Source of the DNA: Planctomycetota bacterium
Lineage (GTDB): Bacteria; Planctomycetota; Phycisphaerae; Phycisphaerales; SM1A02
Direction: 5' to 3'
Length of the DNA: 38,659 nt
Assembly: GCA_016873255.1 (NCBI GenBank)
Contig: VGXR01000024.1
Coordinates: forward strand, 1 to 38,659
Shown here one piece after another: positions 6,959 to 16,736 of the stretch. Position numbers and translations under genes: made by a program. Position 1 is the first letter of the stretch, and every line of letters begins with the position of its first letter. The notes beneath the pieces are model-generated. The model did no database searches. It was not told where the DNA came from and worked only from the letters and a program-made list of their open reading frames with translations.

Positions 6959-7981
6959 ATGGCGGAGCAGGCGCAGGAACGCGTGACCATCGTCGGCGAC
7001 GGCCAGATGGGCGTCGTGATGGCGGCCATGCTCGCCGAGCGCGGCGTGCCCGCCACCGTGTGGGGCCCGTTTCCCGAGGCCATCCGTGCGCTGGCGGCAT
7101 CGCGCCGCTCGCCGAGGCTGCCGGGGCTTGCGCTGCCGGCCGCGATCCGGTTCGAGCCGGACGCGCGCACCGCGCTCGCGGACGCGACGCTCGCGGTCAA
7201 CGCGGTGCCCACGCAGTTCGTGCGCGCCGCATGGAAGGACGCCGCCGCGCACCTCGCGGCCGGCGTGCCGGTGGTGAGCGTGACAAAGGGCATCGAGGAC
7301 GGCACGCTGCTCAGGCCGAGCGAGGTGATCGCGCAGGCCGTGCCGCAGGCTGGCGGCGCGCGGCGGGTGGCGGTGCTGAGCGGGCCGACCATCGCGGCCG
7401 AGCTTGCCGCGCGGCTCCCGGCCACGATGGTGAGCGCGAGCGCCGACGCCGAACTCGCCGAGCGCGTCCAGCGCACCTTCTCGCTGCCGTGGCTTCGCAT
7501 CTACACCAACCACGACGTGGTGGGCGTGGAGATCGCCGGCGCCGCCAAGAACGTGGTGGCGCTGGCGGCGGGCATGGTGGACGGGCTCGGCCTGGGCTCG
7601 AACGCCAAGAGCGCGCTGCTTGCGCGCGGGCTGGCCGAGATCGTGCGCCTCGGCACCGCGCTCGGGGCGCGGCCGGAGACCTTCTTCGGGATCGCCGGCG
7701 TCGGCGACCTCGCCACCACCTGCTTCAGCCCCGAGGGGCGCAACCGCTCGTGCGGCGAGGCCATCGGCCGCGGCGAGTCGCTCGCGTCCTACCTTGCACG
7801 CACCGACAGCGTGGTGGAGGGCGTGGCCACGTCGCATGCCCTGCTTGCGCTGGCGTCGCGCCACGGCGTGGACATGCCGATCGTGCGCGCGGTGGAGTCC
7901 ATCCTCTTCCACGGCAAGACCCCGGCCGAGGCCATCCGCGACCTCATGGGCCGCGAGGCGCGCGCGGAGCGCGTGGGGTAG
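6959..7981 (+). CDS. gpsA: NAD(P)-dependent glycerol-3-phosphate dehydrogenase
   Basis: The 340-residue product has the GpsA layout. An N-terminal Rossmann fold carries VTIVGDGQMG. The signatures VSVTKGIEDGTL and VAVLSGPTIAAELA follow. The C-terminal catalytic domain has AAKNVVALAAGMVDGLGLG, with the conserved Lys, and GVGDLATTCFS with GRNRSCGEAIGRG. It reduces dihydroxyacetone phosphate to sn-glycerol-3-phosphate for phospholipid synthesis in the cytoplasm. The Gly-rich loop reads GDGQMG rather than the commoner GAGxWG, a tolerated variation. GAGGAG about 10 nt before the ATG at 6959 serves as ribosome binding site, partly inside the HPr stop region, so it belongs to the hpf-ptsN-HPr run. 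Confidence 0.95.
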   Translation: MAEQAQERVTIVGDGQMGVVMAAMLAERGVPATVWGPFPEAIRALAASRRSPRLPGLALPAAIRFEPDARTALADATLAVNAVPTQFVRAAWKDAAAHLAAGVPVVSVTKGIEDGTLLRPSEVIAQAVPQAGGARRVAVLSGPTIAAELAARLPATMVSASADAELAERVQRTFSLPWLRIYTNHDVVGVEIAGAAKNVVALAAGMVDGLGLGSNAKSALLARGLAEIVRLGTALGARPETFFGIAGVGDLATTCFSPEGRNRSCGEAIGRGESLASYLARTDSVVEGVATSHALLALASRHGVDMPIVRAVESILFHGKTPAEAIRDLMGREARAERVG

Positions 7982-8017
7982 CGGCGCCCGCGCGCTGCCC
8001 GGCCGCCACCCGCGGCG

Positions 8018-8023
8018 TACCAT
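8018..8023 (+). promoter_or_regulatory. Possible -10 box of the P-type ATPase gene
   Basis: TACCAT ends 8 nt before the ATG at 8032, and no Shine-Dalgarno sequence is present. This matches the spacing seen at several other genes in the window. A -35 is not recognisable. Confidence 0.3.
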
Positions 8024-8031
8024 TCCCGGCC

Positions 8032-10074
8032 ATGAGCACCGCCCCCGTCGCCGGGATGGATCCCGCCGAACCGTCGTCACGACCCGCGTCCGCCGCCGAG
8101 GCACTTGCCTCGGGCGGGAGCCAGCTCGAGCGCCGCCTCGTGGTGGCCCTGTCGGGGGGCATGCTGCTCCTGGTGTCGTGGCTCGCATCGGCACTGTTCG
8201 GGTTCGCGGAGAACGTCACCCAGGTCCCCGCGGCGATCGGCGCGATCGTGGTGGCCACGCCCCTCTTCGCGGGCGCGGTGCGCGAGCTGCGCGAGGGCCG
8301 GCCCGGCGGCAACGCGCTGGCGAGCCTCGCGGTGCTCGCCGCGATGGCCAACAACTTCTTCCTGCAGGCCGGGTTCCTCGCGTTCTTCCTCTGGCTTGCC
8401 GAGCTGGTGCTCAGCCGCACGGCGTGGGGTGCGCAGCGCGCCATCCGCGAGCTGGTGGAGCTGACCCCCGACGAGGCCCGCCTGGTCGGCGAGGACGGCG
8501 CGGAGCGGCAGGTGCCGCTCGCGCAGGTCCGCACGGGCATGACCGTGCGCGTCCGTCCCGGCGAGAACCTGCCGGTCGACGGCACGGTGACCGCGGGCGC
8601 AAGCTCCATCAACCAGGCGTCGCTCACGGGCGAGAGCGTTCCCGTGGAGGCGCAGGCGGGCACGCAGGTCTACGCGGGCACGGCGAACATCACCGGCCAG
8701 CTCGACATCCTCGTGACCGCGGTCGCGGGGCAGACCACCATCGGCAAGGTCGAGAACCTGATCCGCGAGGCGGAGAGGTCGAAGACCGCGCGGCAGGAAC
8801 TCATCGAGAAGCTGTCCAACTACTACGTGCCGGTGGTGCTGATGGTGGCTGGCCTCGTGTGGTTCTTCACGTCGAAGAGCTCGGACCCCGCCGTGCGCGA
8901 CGCCGCCGCGGTGCGCGCCATCACGGTGCTCGTGGTCACCACGCCCGGCGCGCTCCTGATCGCCTACCCCACCGCGATGGTGGCCGCGTTCGCCGCGGCC
9001 GCGCGCCTCGGCATCATGGTCAAGCAGACAAGCACGCTCGAGGCGGCCGGGGCGGTCGACACCGTGGTGATGGACAAGACCGGGACCCTCACGACCGGCA
9101 AGTTCGCCGTCAGCCGCCTGGTGCCCGCGGAGGGCGTCGACGGCGCGGCGCTGCTGCAGGCCGCCGCGGATGCCGAGCAGAGCTCGAACCACCCGCTCGC
9201 CACCAGCATCATGGAGACGGCGGCCCGCGCGCGGCTCGCGCCCGCGACCGTCAGCGCGTACCGCGAGGTGCCGGGCCGCGGCGTGCAGGCGACCGTCGCG
9301 TCGGGCACCGTGTTCGCCGGGCGCGGCATGTGGATCGCGGAGCTCAACCCCGCGGCCGCCGCGCAGGTGAAGGCCGTCGAGGAGAAGCTCGAGGGCATGA
9401 GCGGCGTGCACGTCATGATCGGCGACCGCTACCTCGGCGCCGTGGGCCTCGAGGACAAGCTGCGCCGCAACGCGGCCGAGACCGTGGCTGAGCTGCGCCA
9501 GCTCGGCGTGCGGCGCGTGGTGATCTTCACGGGCGACCGCCTCGGCGTGGCCAAGCGCGTCGGCGAGGCGGTGGGCGTCGACGCCATCGAGGCCGAGTGC
9601 CTGCCCGAGGAGAAGCACGAGGAGCTGAAGTACCTGATCCGCAAGGGAAGCCGCACGCTGGTGGTCGGCGACGGCATCAACGACGGCCCCATCCTCGCGA
9701 GCGCCGACGTCGGCGTGGCCATGGGACTCTCCGGCAGCGACATCGCCACCAACAGCGCGGGCGTCGCGCTGATGAACGACGACCTGCGCAGCATCCCGTT
9801 CCTCCTGGAGCTCGCGCGCAAGGCGAAGGGCATCGTGGCCGTGAACATCGGCGCCAGCCTGCTGCTTGCGCTCGTGGGCCTGGCGCTTGCGGCCACGGGC
9901 AAGATCGACATCTGGATCACGCCCTTCTACCAGGCCGCGGCGTACGTCTTCGTCATCGCCAACAGCCTGCGCCTCGTGCGCTTCGGCGAGGACTTCGCCG
10001 CCGCCGAGGAGCTGCGCCGCGCGCAGGAGGCGCTCGCCGTCTCCAAGCCAGTGCGCGCCGCCCAGCGCGCGTGA
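8032..10074 (+). CDS. P1B-like heavy-metal P-type ATPase with TPG in place of the CPC motif
   Basis: This 680-residue ATPase has all the machinery parts: the actuator TGES motif (in NQASLTGESVPVEA), the phosphorylated Asp348 in DKTGTLT, the P1B-type nucleotide-domain motif NHPLA (His387-Pro388) and the hinge GDGIND at 546-551. It has no N-terminal metal-binding domain. The membrane metal site is odd. Where P1B pumps have CPC, SPC or TPC followed by AL, this one reads T304-P-G306 then ALLIAYP. The late helix that usually carries His and Ser residues reads FYQAAAYVFVIANSLRL. It therefore lacks the thiol and His ligands used by known Cu, Zn and Co pumps. Substrate unknown. Homology to P1B pumps is strong because of NHPLA and the NSLRL end. 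It begins 50 nt after gpsA. Confidence 0.88.
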   Translation: MSTAPVAGMDPAEPSSRPASAAEALASGGSQLERRLVVALSGGMLLLVSWLASALFGFAENVTQVPAAIGAIVVATPLFAGAVRELREGRPGGNALASLAVLAAMANNFFLQAGFLAFFLWLAELVLSRTAWGAQRAIRELVELTPDEARLVGEDGAERQVPLAQVRTGMTVRVRPGENLPVDGTVTAGASSINQASLTGESVPVEAQAGTQVYAGTANITGQLDILVTAVAGQTTIGKVENLIREAERSKTARQELIEKLSNYYVPVVLMVAGLVWFFTSKSSDPAVRDAAAVRAITVLVVTTPGALLIAYPTAMVAAFAAAARLGIMVKQTSTLEAAGAVDTVVMDKTGTLTTGKFAVSRLVPAEGVDGAALLQAAADAEQSSNHPLATSIMETAARARLAPATVSAYREVPGRGVQATVASGTVFAGRGMWIAELNPAAAAQVKAVEEKLEGMSGVHVMIGDRYLGAVGLEDKLRRNAAETVAELRQLGVRRVVIFTGDRLGVAKRVGEAVGVDAIEAECLPEEKHEELKYLIRKGSRTLVVGDGINDGPILASADVGVAMGLSGSDIATNSAGVALMNDDLRSIPFLLELARKAKGIVAVNIGASLLLALVGLALAATGKIDIWITPFYQAAAYVFVIANSLRLVRFGEDFAAAEELRRAQEALAVSKPVRAAQRA

Positions 10075-10173
10075 AATGGTGTCCGGGGTAACCCCGCACT
10101 CCTTTATCGGGACTCGAGCCCCGCGGCATCAACGTCCGGAGAAAGAAGTGCGGGGTTACCCCGGACCCATTTT
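10074..10173. repeat. Nested inverted repeat (REP/BIME-like or transcription-end element)
   Basis: The left arm 10074-10108 and the right arm 10141-10173 are inverted copies with a few mismatches; both contain the core TCCGGGGTAACCCCGCACT. Inside each arm CGGGGTAACCCCG is itself a near-perfect palindrome, so each half can fold alone or the whole can form one long hairpin with a 32-nt loop. The element starts on the last base of the ATPase stop codon. The outer AAATGGTGTC resembles ends of dispersed palindromes known from many bacteria, which is recalled, not tested. No transposase gene adjoins it. It may also act as a terminator. Confidence 0.75.
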
Positions 10174-10246
10174 CCCGAGGAGCGGCGTGGCCACGCGGGA
10201 GGCGATCGGTGCGGCTGGCATGCGCGGAACATCGCGCGCGCGGCGC

Positions 10247-10252
10247 TATTCT
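10247..10252 (+). promoter_or_regulatory. Possible -10 box of the first zinc-ribbon membrane protein gene
   Basis: TATTCT ends 7 nt before the ATG at 10260 and no Shine-Dalgarno sequence intervenes. The gene follows an apparent transcription-end element, so a fresh promoter is expected here. Confidence 0.35.
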
Positions 10253-10259
10253 CGAAACC

Positions 10260-11702
10260 ATGCACCGCTGCCCGCAGTGCGACTACGCCCTCGGCCCGAT
10301 CGCCGGCGTGCCGGCGGACCGCTTCGGCGCGTTCACCGCCGCGGTGCACTGCCCCGAGTGCGGGTTCGAGATCCCGGAGGGCGCGCGCATCCTCGTGGGC
10401 AGCGTGACCGCCGCCGGCGTGCAGCCGCTCACGCGCGGGCGCCGGCTGCGGCAGGTGGCATTGGCCGTGCTGCCCATGTTCTGGTTCCTGCAGTTCGGCG
10501 TGCGTGGCCTCTCCGAGGTCATCACGCAGGGACCGCGCAACCTCAGCGCGTGGAGCGTCCTGAAGGCCGCATCCCTCGTCGCGCCGTGCCTGGCGCTCTG
10601 GACGGCGTGGCTGTACTGGTCGCCGAAGCGGGGCGACGACGACGCCGGCGCGCTGGCATCGCGTGACATGCGGTGGCTCTGCACCCCGGGCGCGCTGTTC
10701 GTCTACCACGGCTCATCGGCGGAAACAGCGGACTCCCCCGGCGTGGACCTCGGGATGGCCGTCGGTGCACGAGGCCAGGTGCAGGTGGTCCGCAACAAGA
10801 GCCGCAGGAAGCGGATCGATGCCGACGACGTCGCCAGCATCCGGGTCTATGCCACCGAGGACACGGGCAAGAGGCGGAGGGCCGGCGACCGGATCGCCGC
10901 GCGCCTGGTGGCCAACACGTGGGAGCGCGGCCGCGACGGGCGCCGCAAGGACATGCATTCCTGGGAGATCAACATCGACACGGCGGCCGAGCCCGGCCCG
11001 CCGGGCACCGACCACGCCGCGGCTGCCATCGAGGCGGGCGATCGCATCGCAAACCTCGTGCGCCAGTCGCTGGGGCTCGCGCGACGCGCGGAGGCCCCGA
11101 CGGCCGTCGATGCGTTCGGCGCGGACGCGGCCGGCCCGCCGATCGTCATCGAGGGCTCGCGGTACGCACTACCGCCGCTGCACGCGCAGCGGCAAAGCAT
11201 CCTGATGGCGATGGTGCTGCCGTTCGTGTTCACCGCGGTGTGGCCAGTGCTGCTGGCGGTGAACTTCGTCCACCAAGTGGTCACGGCGAACGGTGCTGGC
11301 GGTCCGGTGTCGCCGATCATCGGCGGCGGCCTGCAGGCCGTCGCCTGGGTGGGGACGATGCTCTGCGTGGCCGTGATCGTCGGCTGTTGGATGCTGATGC
11401 GCCGGGCCCGGCGCCGGGATTCCACGCGCTGCCGCTGGGACGTGGCCGCCGGCGGCATCCGCGTCACCGAGACCGAGCGCGACCGCCGCGGCGATCCCCG
11501 GCGCGGGACGGTCTTGGACGTGCCCGCGTGGCAGGTCGCCGCCGTGGGCGCGGTCACCTCGAAGCGCCGCATCCGCCTCGTGGCCTCCGACAGCGTCCGC
11601 AAGGAACTGGCCTCTGTCACGCTCGACGAGATTCCCGAGGGCGGTGCCGAGGCGCTTGCAGCGCGGGTGCTTGCGCGGCTTCGGGCAGGCCAGCCCGGCT
11701 GA
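10260..11702 (+). CDS. Zinc-ribbon membrane protein, unknown family (paralogue A)
   Basis: The 480-residue protein begins with a zinc ribbon: Cys4-Pro-Gln-Cys7 and Cys31-Pro-Glu-Cys34, followed by FEIPEGARILVG. Four membrane segments are visible, around residues 62-82, 100-118, 315-340 and 358-380, in two hairpins. The long loop between them and the C-terminal 90 residues are soluble and look beta-rich; a PH-like fold is possible but not shown. I do not recognise the family. The head strongly resembles that of the protein encoded convergently at 11709-13325 (shared YAL, PADxxGAF, CPEC, EIPxGA, LVG). The ATG at 10260 is chosen because the ribbon begins immediately after it and a -10-like box precedes it. 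A role in envelope sensing or assembly is only a guess. Confidence 0.75.
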   Translation: MHRCPQCDYALGPIAGVPADRFGAFTAAVHCPECGFEIPEGARILVGSVTAAGVQPLTRGRRLRQVALAVLPMFWFLQFGVRGLSEVITQGPRNLSAWSVLKAASLVAPCLALWTAWLYWSPKRGDDDAGALASRDMRWLCTPGALFVYHGSSAETADSPGVDLGMAVGARGQVQVVRNKSRRKRIDADDVASIRVYATEDTGKRRRAGDRIAARLVANTWERGRDGRRKDMHSWEINIDTAAEPGPPGTDHAAAAIEAGDRIANLVRQSLGLARRAEAPTAVDAFGADAAGPPIVIEGSRYALPPLHAQRQSILMAMVLPFVFTAVWPVLLAVNFVHQVVTANGAGGPVSPIIGGGLQAVAWVGTMLCVAVIVGCWMLMRRARRRDSTRCRWDVAAGGIRVTETERDRRGDPRRGTVLDVPAWQVAAVGAVTSKRRIRLVASDSVRKELASVTLDEIPEGGAEALAARVLARLRAGQPG

Positions 11703-11708
11703 CCTGCC

Positions 11709-13317
11709 TCACTTCCCGAGCGCGGCGTTCAGCGCGGCGATCACCGCGTCCTCCTCCACCTCGGCGGGCAGCGGCACGTGAAGGAAGCGCTCGCCCACGA
11801 GCCCCAGTCCCCTGGCAGTGCCGCGCACGGAGAGCACCTCGGTCACAACGGGGATGGAGCTGTCGGGCGCGAACTGCTGGCCGAACGTGACGCGCGAGAT
11901 GCCGCGGACCGGCACGACGGTCTCGGGCGCGTCTCGCTTCCCGCGCCCGATGATCCGCAGGCGGCCTGGCTCCGCCACCCAGGTCTCGGTGCTGCGCTGG
12001 AACCGCGCGCGCGGGCGCGCGACGGGTCGCATCATCAGGCGCGTGCCGAAGACGATGGTCAGCGGCAGCCCCGCTATCGCGATCACCTGCACGACCACCG
12101 CGAGCACGGTCGACACGCGCGTCGCGAGAAGGCCGATCGAGGCCACGAGAAGCGCTGCGCTGACGATGATCCCGGCGATCAGCACCACGGTCCCCTTGCC
12201 GCCACGGTATTGCGCGCCCGATGCGTTGCGGAACCCGCTCACCACCACGGCTCCGGCAGGCACGGCCAAGCCGCACTGTGGACAGCGCACGTCGCGCGGG
12301 AGCGGCTCCCACCACGAGCCCTCGGGCACCATGCCGAGCGGGTGGCTGCAGCGCGGGCACGTCGCGGGTTCCGCGGGCGTGCCGCGGGTGATCGGCGCCG
12401 GCACTGCCAGTCGGTTGGGGTTGCCGTCGACGAGGGGCGTCAGCACCGCAGCGCCCATCTTCGACTCCACCTCGACCGGCACGGCAACGGGCGCGCGCCG
12501 GATCGTCTTCTCGAGCGCCCGGGCAAGCGCCTCGGGCCGCTGACCGCCCGGCATCAGCAGCCACATGGTGCCCGCGTGCCGCCCGTCGTTCGCCATGTTG
12601 CCCGTGTTGTTCGTGTAGTTGGCCGCCCAGAGCGTAAACGGCGTCACGAAGTCGATCGCGCCCGCCTCGCCGGCGCCCTTGCGGCGAAAGAGCGGGATGT
12701 GCCGGCGCCCGCGCACGTCGCGGATGTCGCCGCCGGCGATGCTGCGTGGCTTGGCATCGGACGCCGGCTCGCCGGACCAGAGGTGCACCGCGCCCGGCAC
12801 CACCATCGCACGGCGCATGCGGGCGCCGGCGCGTTCGCCGGAGGACCCGTCGGCGCGCCGCCAGCGCCGCCACGCGAAGTACCCGACGACCCCAAGTCCG
12901 ATGAGCGCGGGAAGCGCGCCGATTGCCCATCCCTGCGTCACGCTCATCGGGATGCCGCGGCGCAGCGTCGAGCCCTGGACCGTGCTGAGGACGAACATCG
13001 CGCCGAGGATCGCGAGCCACGGCCCGCCGATGAGCGTGGCCGCCCCGAGCACGATGGCGAGCACGCTGCGCGAACCGCTCGGGTCGACGACCTCGGCATT
13101 GGTCCCGCCCACGAGGCAGTGGGCGCCCGCGGGGATCTCGAGCGCGCACTCGGGGCAGCATGCCGTCTCCGAGAAAGCGCCAGAGGCGTCGGCGGGCGCG
13201 CCCGGCAATCCCGTCAGCGCATATGCGCAGCGCGGGCAGCGGCAGCGCGCCACCGGCCCGACCGCGCCCGGGGCGGGCGCCGCATCCGGGCCGGCCGCCG
13301 CGGCCGCGCGCACGGCG

Positions 13318-13325
<8 letters not shown>
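11709..13325 (-). CDS. Zinc-ribbon membrane protein, unknown family (paralogue B, two ribbons)
   Basis: The product, up to 538 residues, is a paralogue of the convergent gene ending 6 nt away. A first zinc ribbon (Cys30/Cys33 and Cys57/Cys60) carries the same PADxxGAF, CPEC and EIPAGA features. Hydrophobic segments follow, then a loop. In the middle is a second ribbon (TCPRCSHPL, later [12 protein letters not shown]), absent from paralogue A, then further membrane segments and a beta-rich C-terminus. The start is uncertain: TTG at 13325 overlaps the aldolase stop by 8 nt, and an in-frame GTG at 13313 is the next choice. The position right behind the aldolase gene suggests cotranscription with aldolase and mnmA. 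Function unknown. Confidence 0.72.
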
Positions 13326-14391
<1,066 letters not shown>

Positions 14392-14440
14392 GCGCGCCGG
14401 ATCGTACAAAATGGTCCCGTTCCTCCTGGACGACTTTCGC

Positions 14441-15574
14441 TCAGCGGATCCAGCCGCCGCAGAGCACGCGGTCGGCGTCGAAGCACACCACGGCCTGGCC
14501 CGGGGCGACCGCCGGCTGCGGCTCGGCGAAGCGCACCTCGAGGTCGGGCTGCGGGCCCGCGCCGGGGACCGCGCGCACCTGCGCCGGCACGGGGTCCGCG
14601 TTGTAGCGGATCTTGGCATGGCACTCGCGCCAGGCCTCGGCCGCGTCCACCAGCCAGTTGCAGTCGCCTGCCGTGCAGCCCGCGGCAAGCAGCGCCCCGC
14701 GCGGGCCCACGGTCACGGTGTTGGTGGCCGCGTCCTTGCCCACCACGTACACCGGCTCGCCCATCGCCACGCGCACGCCGCGCCGCTGGCCGACCGTGAA
14801 GTGCTGGTGCCCCGGGTGCTCGCCGAGGATGCGGCCGGAGAGATCGACGATCGCGCCCGGCCGCACGGCATCCGGGGTGCGGCGCGCCACCAGGCCCGCG
14901 TAGTCGTTGTCGGGGACGAAGCAGATCTCCTGCGAGTCGGGCTTGTCGAACACCGGGAGCGCAAGCTCACGGGCGAGCGCGCGCACGTCGGCCTTGCGCA
15001 TGCCGCCCACGGGCAGCATCATCCGCGCGAGCCGCTCGCGCGGCGCACCGAAGAGCACGTAGCTCTGGTCCTTGTCCTGGTCCGCGCCCCGGCGCAGCGC
15101 GAAGCCGCCAGGGCCGTCCGGCTCGACGCGCGCGTAGTGGCCGCTCGCCACGAACTCCGCGTCGATCTGCCGGGCGTAGTCGTGCAGCTTGCCGAACTTC
15201 AGCCAGTCGTTGCAGCGCACGCAGGGGTTCGGCGTGCGGCCGGCGTTGTACTCGCCGACGAAGTAGTCGATGATGCGTCCGAAGTCCCTCTTGAAGTTCA
15301 CCACGTAGAACGGGATGCCGAGCCTCGCCGCCACCAGGCGCGCGTCGGCCGCGTCGTTGATCGAGCAGCAGCCCTGGTGGCCGATCCTCAGCTCGACCGC
15401 GGCACCAGGGCGCGCGGCCGGGCAGGCGTCGGCGCGCTCGAGCTCGTCGAAGGACTCCCCCGGGCTCCCGAGGCGCATGAACACGCCCACCACGTCGTGC
15501 CCGGCGCGCTGCAGCAGCGCCGCCGCGACGGAGCTGTCGACGCCGCCCGACATGGCGAGGAGGACGCGAGCCAT
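14441..15574 (-). CDS. mnmA: tRNA-specific 2-thiouridylase MnmA
   Basis: The 377-residue protein has the PP-loop [14 protein letters not shown] near the N-terminus and the two catalytic cysteines of MnmA, Cys118 in NPCVRCND and Cys218 in [10 protein letters not shown]. It also has [10 protein letters not shown], the [11 protein letters not shown] motif of the central domain and the C-terminal beta-barrel. It thiolates U34 of tRNA-Lys, -Glu and -Gln using sulfur from a relay. The insertion with [15 protein letters not shown] between the PP-loop and the first catalytic Cys is the longer form seen in several non-proteobacterial phyla. The ATG at 15574 is the first after the divergent gene, and a TATGGT box ends 9 nt before it. 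Confidence 0.95.
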   Translation of the reverse strand: MARVLLAMSGGVDSSVAAALLQRAGHDVVGVFMRLGSPGESFDELERADACPAARPGAAVELRIGHQGCCSINDAADARLVAARLGIPFYVVNFKRDFGRIIDYFVGEYNAGRTPNPCVRCNDWLKFGKLHDYARQIDAEFVASGHYARVEPDGPGGFALRRGADQDKDQSYVLFGAPRERLARMMLPVGGMRKADVRALARELALPVFDKPDSQEICFVPDNDYAGLVARRTPDAVRPGAIVDLSGRILGEHPGHQHFTVGQRRGVRVAMGEPVYVVGKDAATNTVTVGPRGALLAAGCTAGDCNWLVDAAEAWRECHAKIRYNADPVPAQVRAVPGAGPQPDLEVRFAEPQPAVAPGQAVVCFDADRVLCGGWIR

Positions 15575-15583
15575 GGCCGCAAC

Positions 15584-15606
15584 ACCATACGCGCGTGCGC
15601 TACCCT
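15584..15606. promoter_or_regulatory. Compact divergent promoter region between mnmA and the RNase HII-like gene
   Basis: Only 39 nt separate the two start codons. On the plus strand TACCCT (15601-15606) ends 7 nt before the ATG at 15614. On the minus strand TATGGT (complement of 15584-15589) ends 9 nt before the ATG at 15574. No Shine-Dalgarno sequence is present for either. Back-to-back promoters giving leaderless or nearly leaderless mRNAs are the simplest reading. Confidence 0.4.
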
Positions 15607-15613
15607 TGCGCCC

Positions 15614-16636
15614 ATGCCGCTGCTGTACGCAGGCATCGACGAAGCCGGATACGGCCCGCTCCTCGGCCCGCTCTGCGTGGGCTGTGCGGCGTTCGTGCTG
15701 CCGGACGCCCCGGGCGAGGCGGGCAAACCGCCGTGCCTCTGGCGCCTGCTCTCCGCCGCGGTGTGCCGCGGCACCAACGACAGGCGCCGGCGCATCGCGG
15801 TGGAGGACAGCAAGAAGCTCAAGGGCGCGAAGGACGCCGCCGGGCACCCGCTCCGCCACCTCGAGCGGGGCGTCGCCGCGTTCTCGTCGGCCGTCCCCGG
15901 CGCGCCGGCCGAGTGGGCCGAGGACGATGCGCTGCTTGCCGCGCTGGGCGCGCGGCCCGAAGGCCCGGGCGCGGCCGCCCCGCCCTGGCACGCCGAGCGG
16001 CACCCCCTTCCCGTGGGGAACGACGCCGCGACGCTCCGAATCGCCGGCGCCATGCTGCGCGCCGCGCTTGCCAAGGCGAAGCTCGAGTGCGCGGCCCTCC
16101 GCGTGCGCGCGATCGACGCCGCCGAGTTCAACGCGCAGGCCGGGGCCGTCGGCAACAAGGCCACCATCAACTTCATGGCGGCGATGCTGCACGTCGATGC
16201 CGTGCGCCGCATGGCCGCCGCCCGCGGTCTCGACGCCTGGATCGCGCTCGACCGCCAGGGCGGCCGCACCGAGTACCGCGCGCCGCTGCAGTCGAGCTTC
16301 CCCGACGCGCGCATCCGCATCCTCGAGGAGTCCGAGGGCCAGCAGCGGTACCGGCTCGATTTTGCGCCGGCCGCGGGCACCCCGGCCCATGCCGTCACCG
16401 TCGGCTTCGAGCTCGGCGGCGAGGAACGGCACCTGCCGATCGCGCTCGCCTCGATGGCGGCGAAGTTCGCCCGCGAGCTCCACATGCGCCGGCTGAACGC
16501 GTTCTTCGCACGCCACGTCCCGGACCTGCGCCCCACCGCCGGCTACGTGCAGGACGGGCGCCGATGGCTCGGGGACATCGGTTCCTCCGCACGGGACCTC
16601 GGAATCGCGGAGTCGGCGCTGGTTCGCTCGGTCTGA
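15614..16636 (+). CDS. Divergent RNase HII-like protein
   Basis: This 340-residue protein carries the RNase HII framework: YAGIDEAGYGPLLGPLCVG with Asp9 and Glu10, VEDSKKLKG, an internal Asp213 in IALDRQGGR (equivalent to Asp108 of E. coli) and ASMAAKFAREL, like the ASIxAKVxRD helix. The position of the fourth E. coli acid, Asp126, appears to be Glu270 or Glu271. It is far longer than a typical RNase HII of about 200 residues, with an insertion around residues 70-150, and has an unusual GNKATINFMAAM segment. It may remove ribonucleotides from DNA, or it may be a repurposed relative with another nucleic-acid substrate. No standard RNase HII gene is in the window for comparison. The ATG at 15614 is supported by the immediate start of the catalytic motif. 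Confidence 0.75.
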   Translation: MPLLYAGIDEAGYGPLLGPLCVGCAAFVLPDAPGEAGKPPCLWRLLSAAVCRGTNDRRRRIAVEDSKKLKGAKDAAGHPLRHLERGVAAFSSAVPGAPAEWAEDDALLAALGARPEGPGAAAPPWHAERHPLPVGNDAATLRIAGAMLRAALAKAKLECAALRVRAIDAAEFNAQAGAVGNKATINFMAAMLHVDAVRRMAAARGLDAWIALDRQGGRTEYRAPLQSSFPDARIRILEESEGQQRYRLDFAPAAGTPAHAVTVGFELGGEERHLPIALASMAAKFARELHMRRLNAFFARHVPDLRPTAGYVQDGRRWLGDIGSSARDLGIAESALVRSV

Positions 16637-16663
16637 GCCAATAACCAATCGCTGACTTTGCGC

Positions 16664-16692
16664 TTGTGGCACCCCCCGGGCCGCGATATCCT
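16664..16692 (+). promoter_or_regulatory. Promoter of fusA
   Basis: TTGTGG (16664-16669), a 17-nt spacer and TATCCT (16687-16692) form the best sigma-70-like promoter in the window. It predicts a leader of about 38 nt before the ATG at 16737. No strong Shine-Dalgarno sequence is visible in that leader. Confidence 0.5.
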
Positions 16693-16736
16693 TTCCGATC
16701 TACCCATTTTTCGCCCCGCTTCACGGACCCAACACC

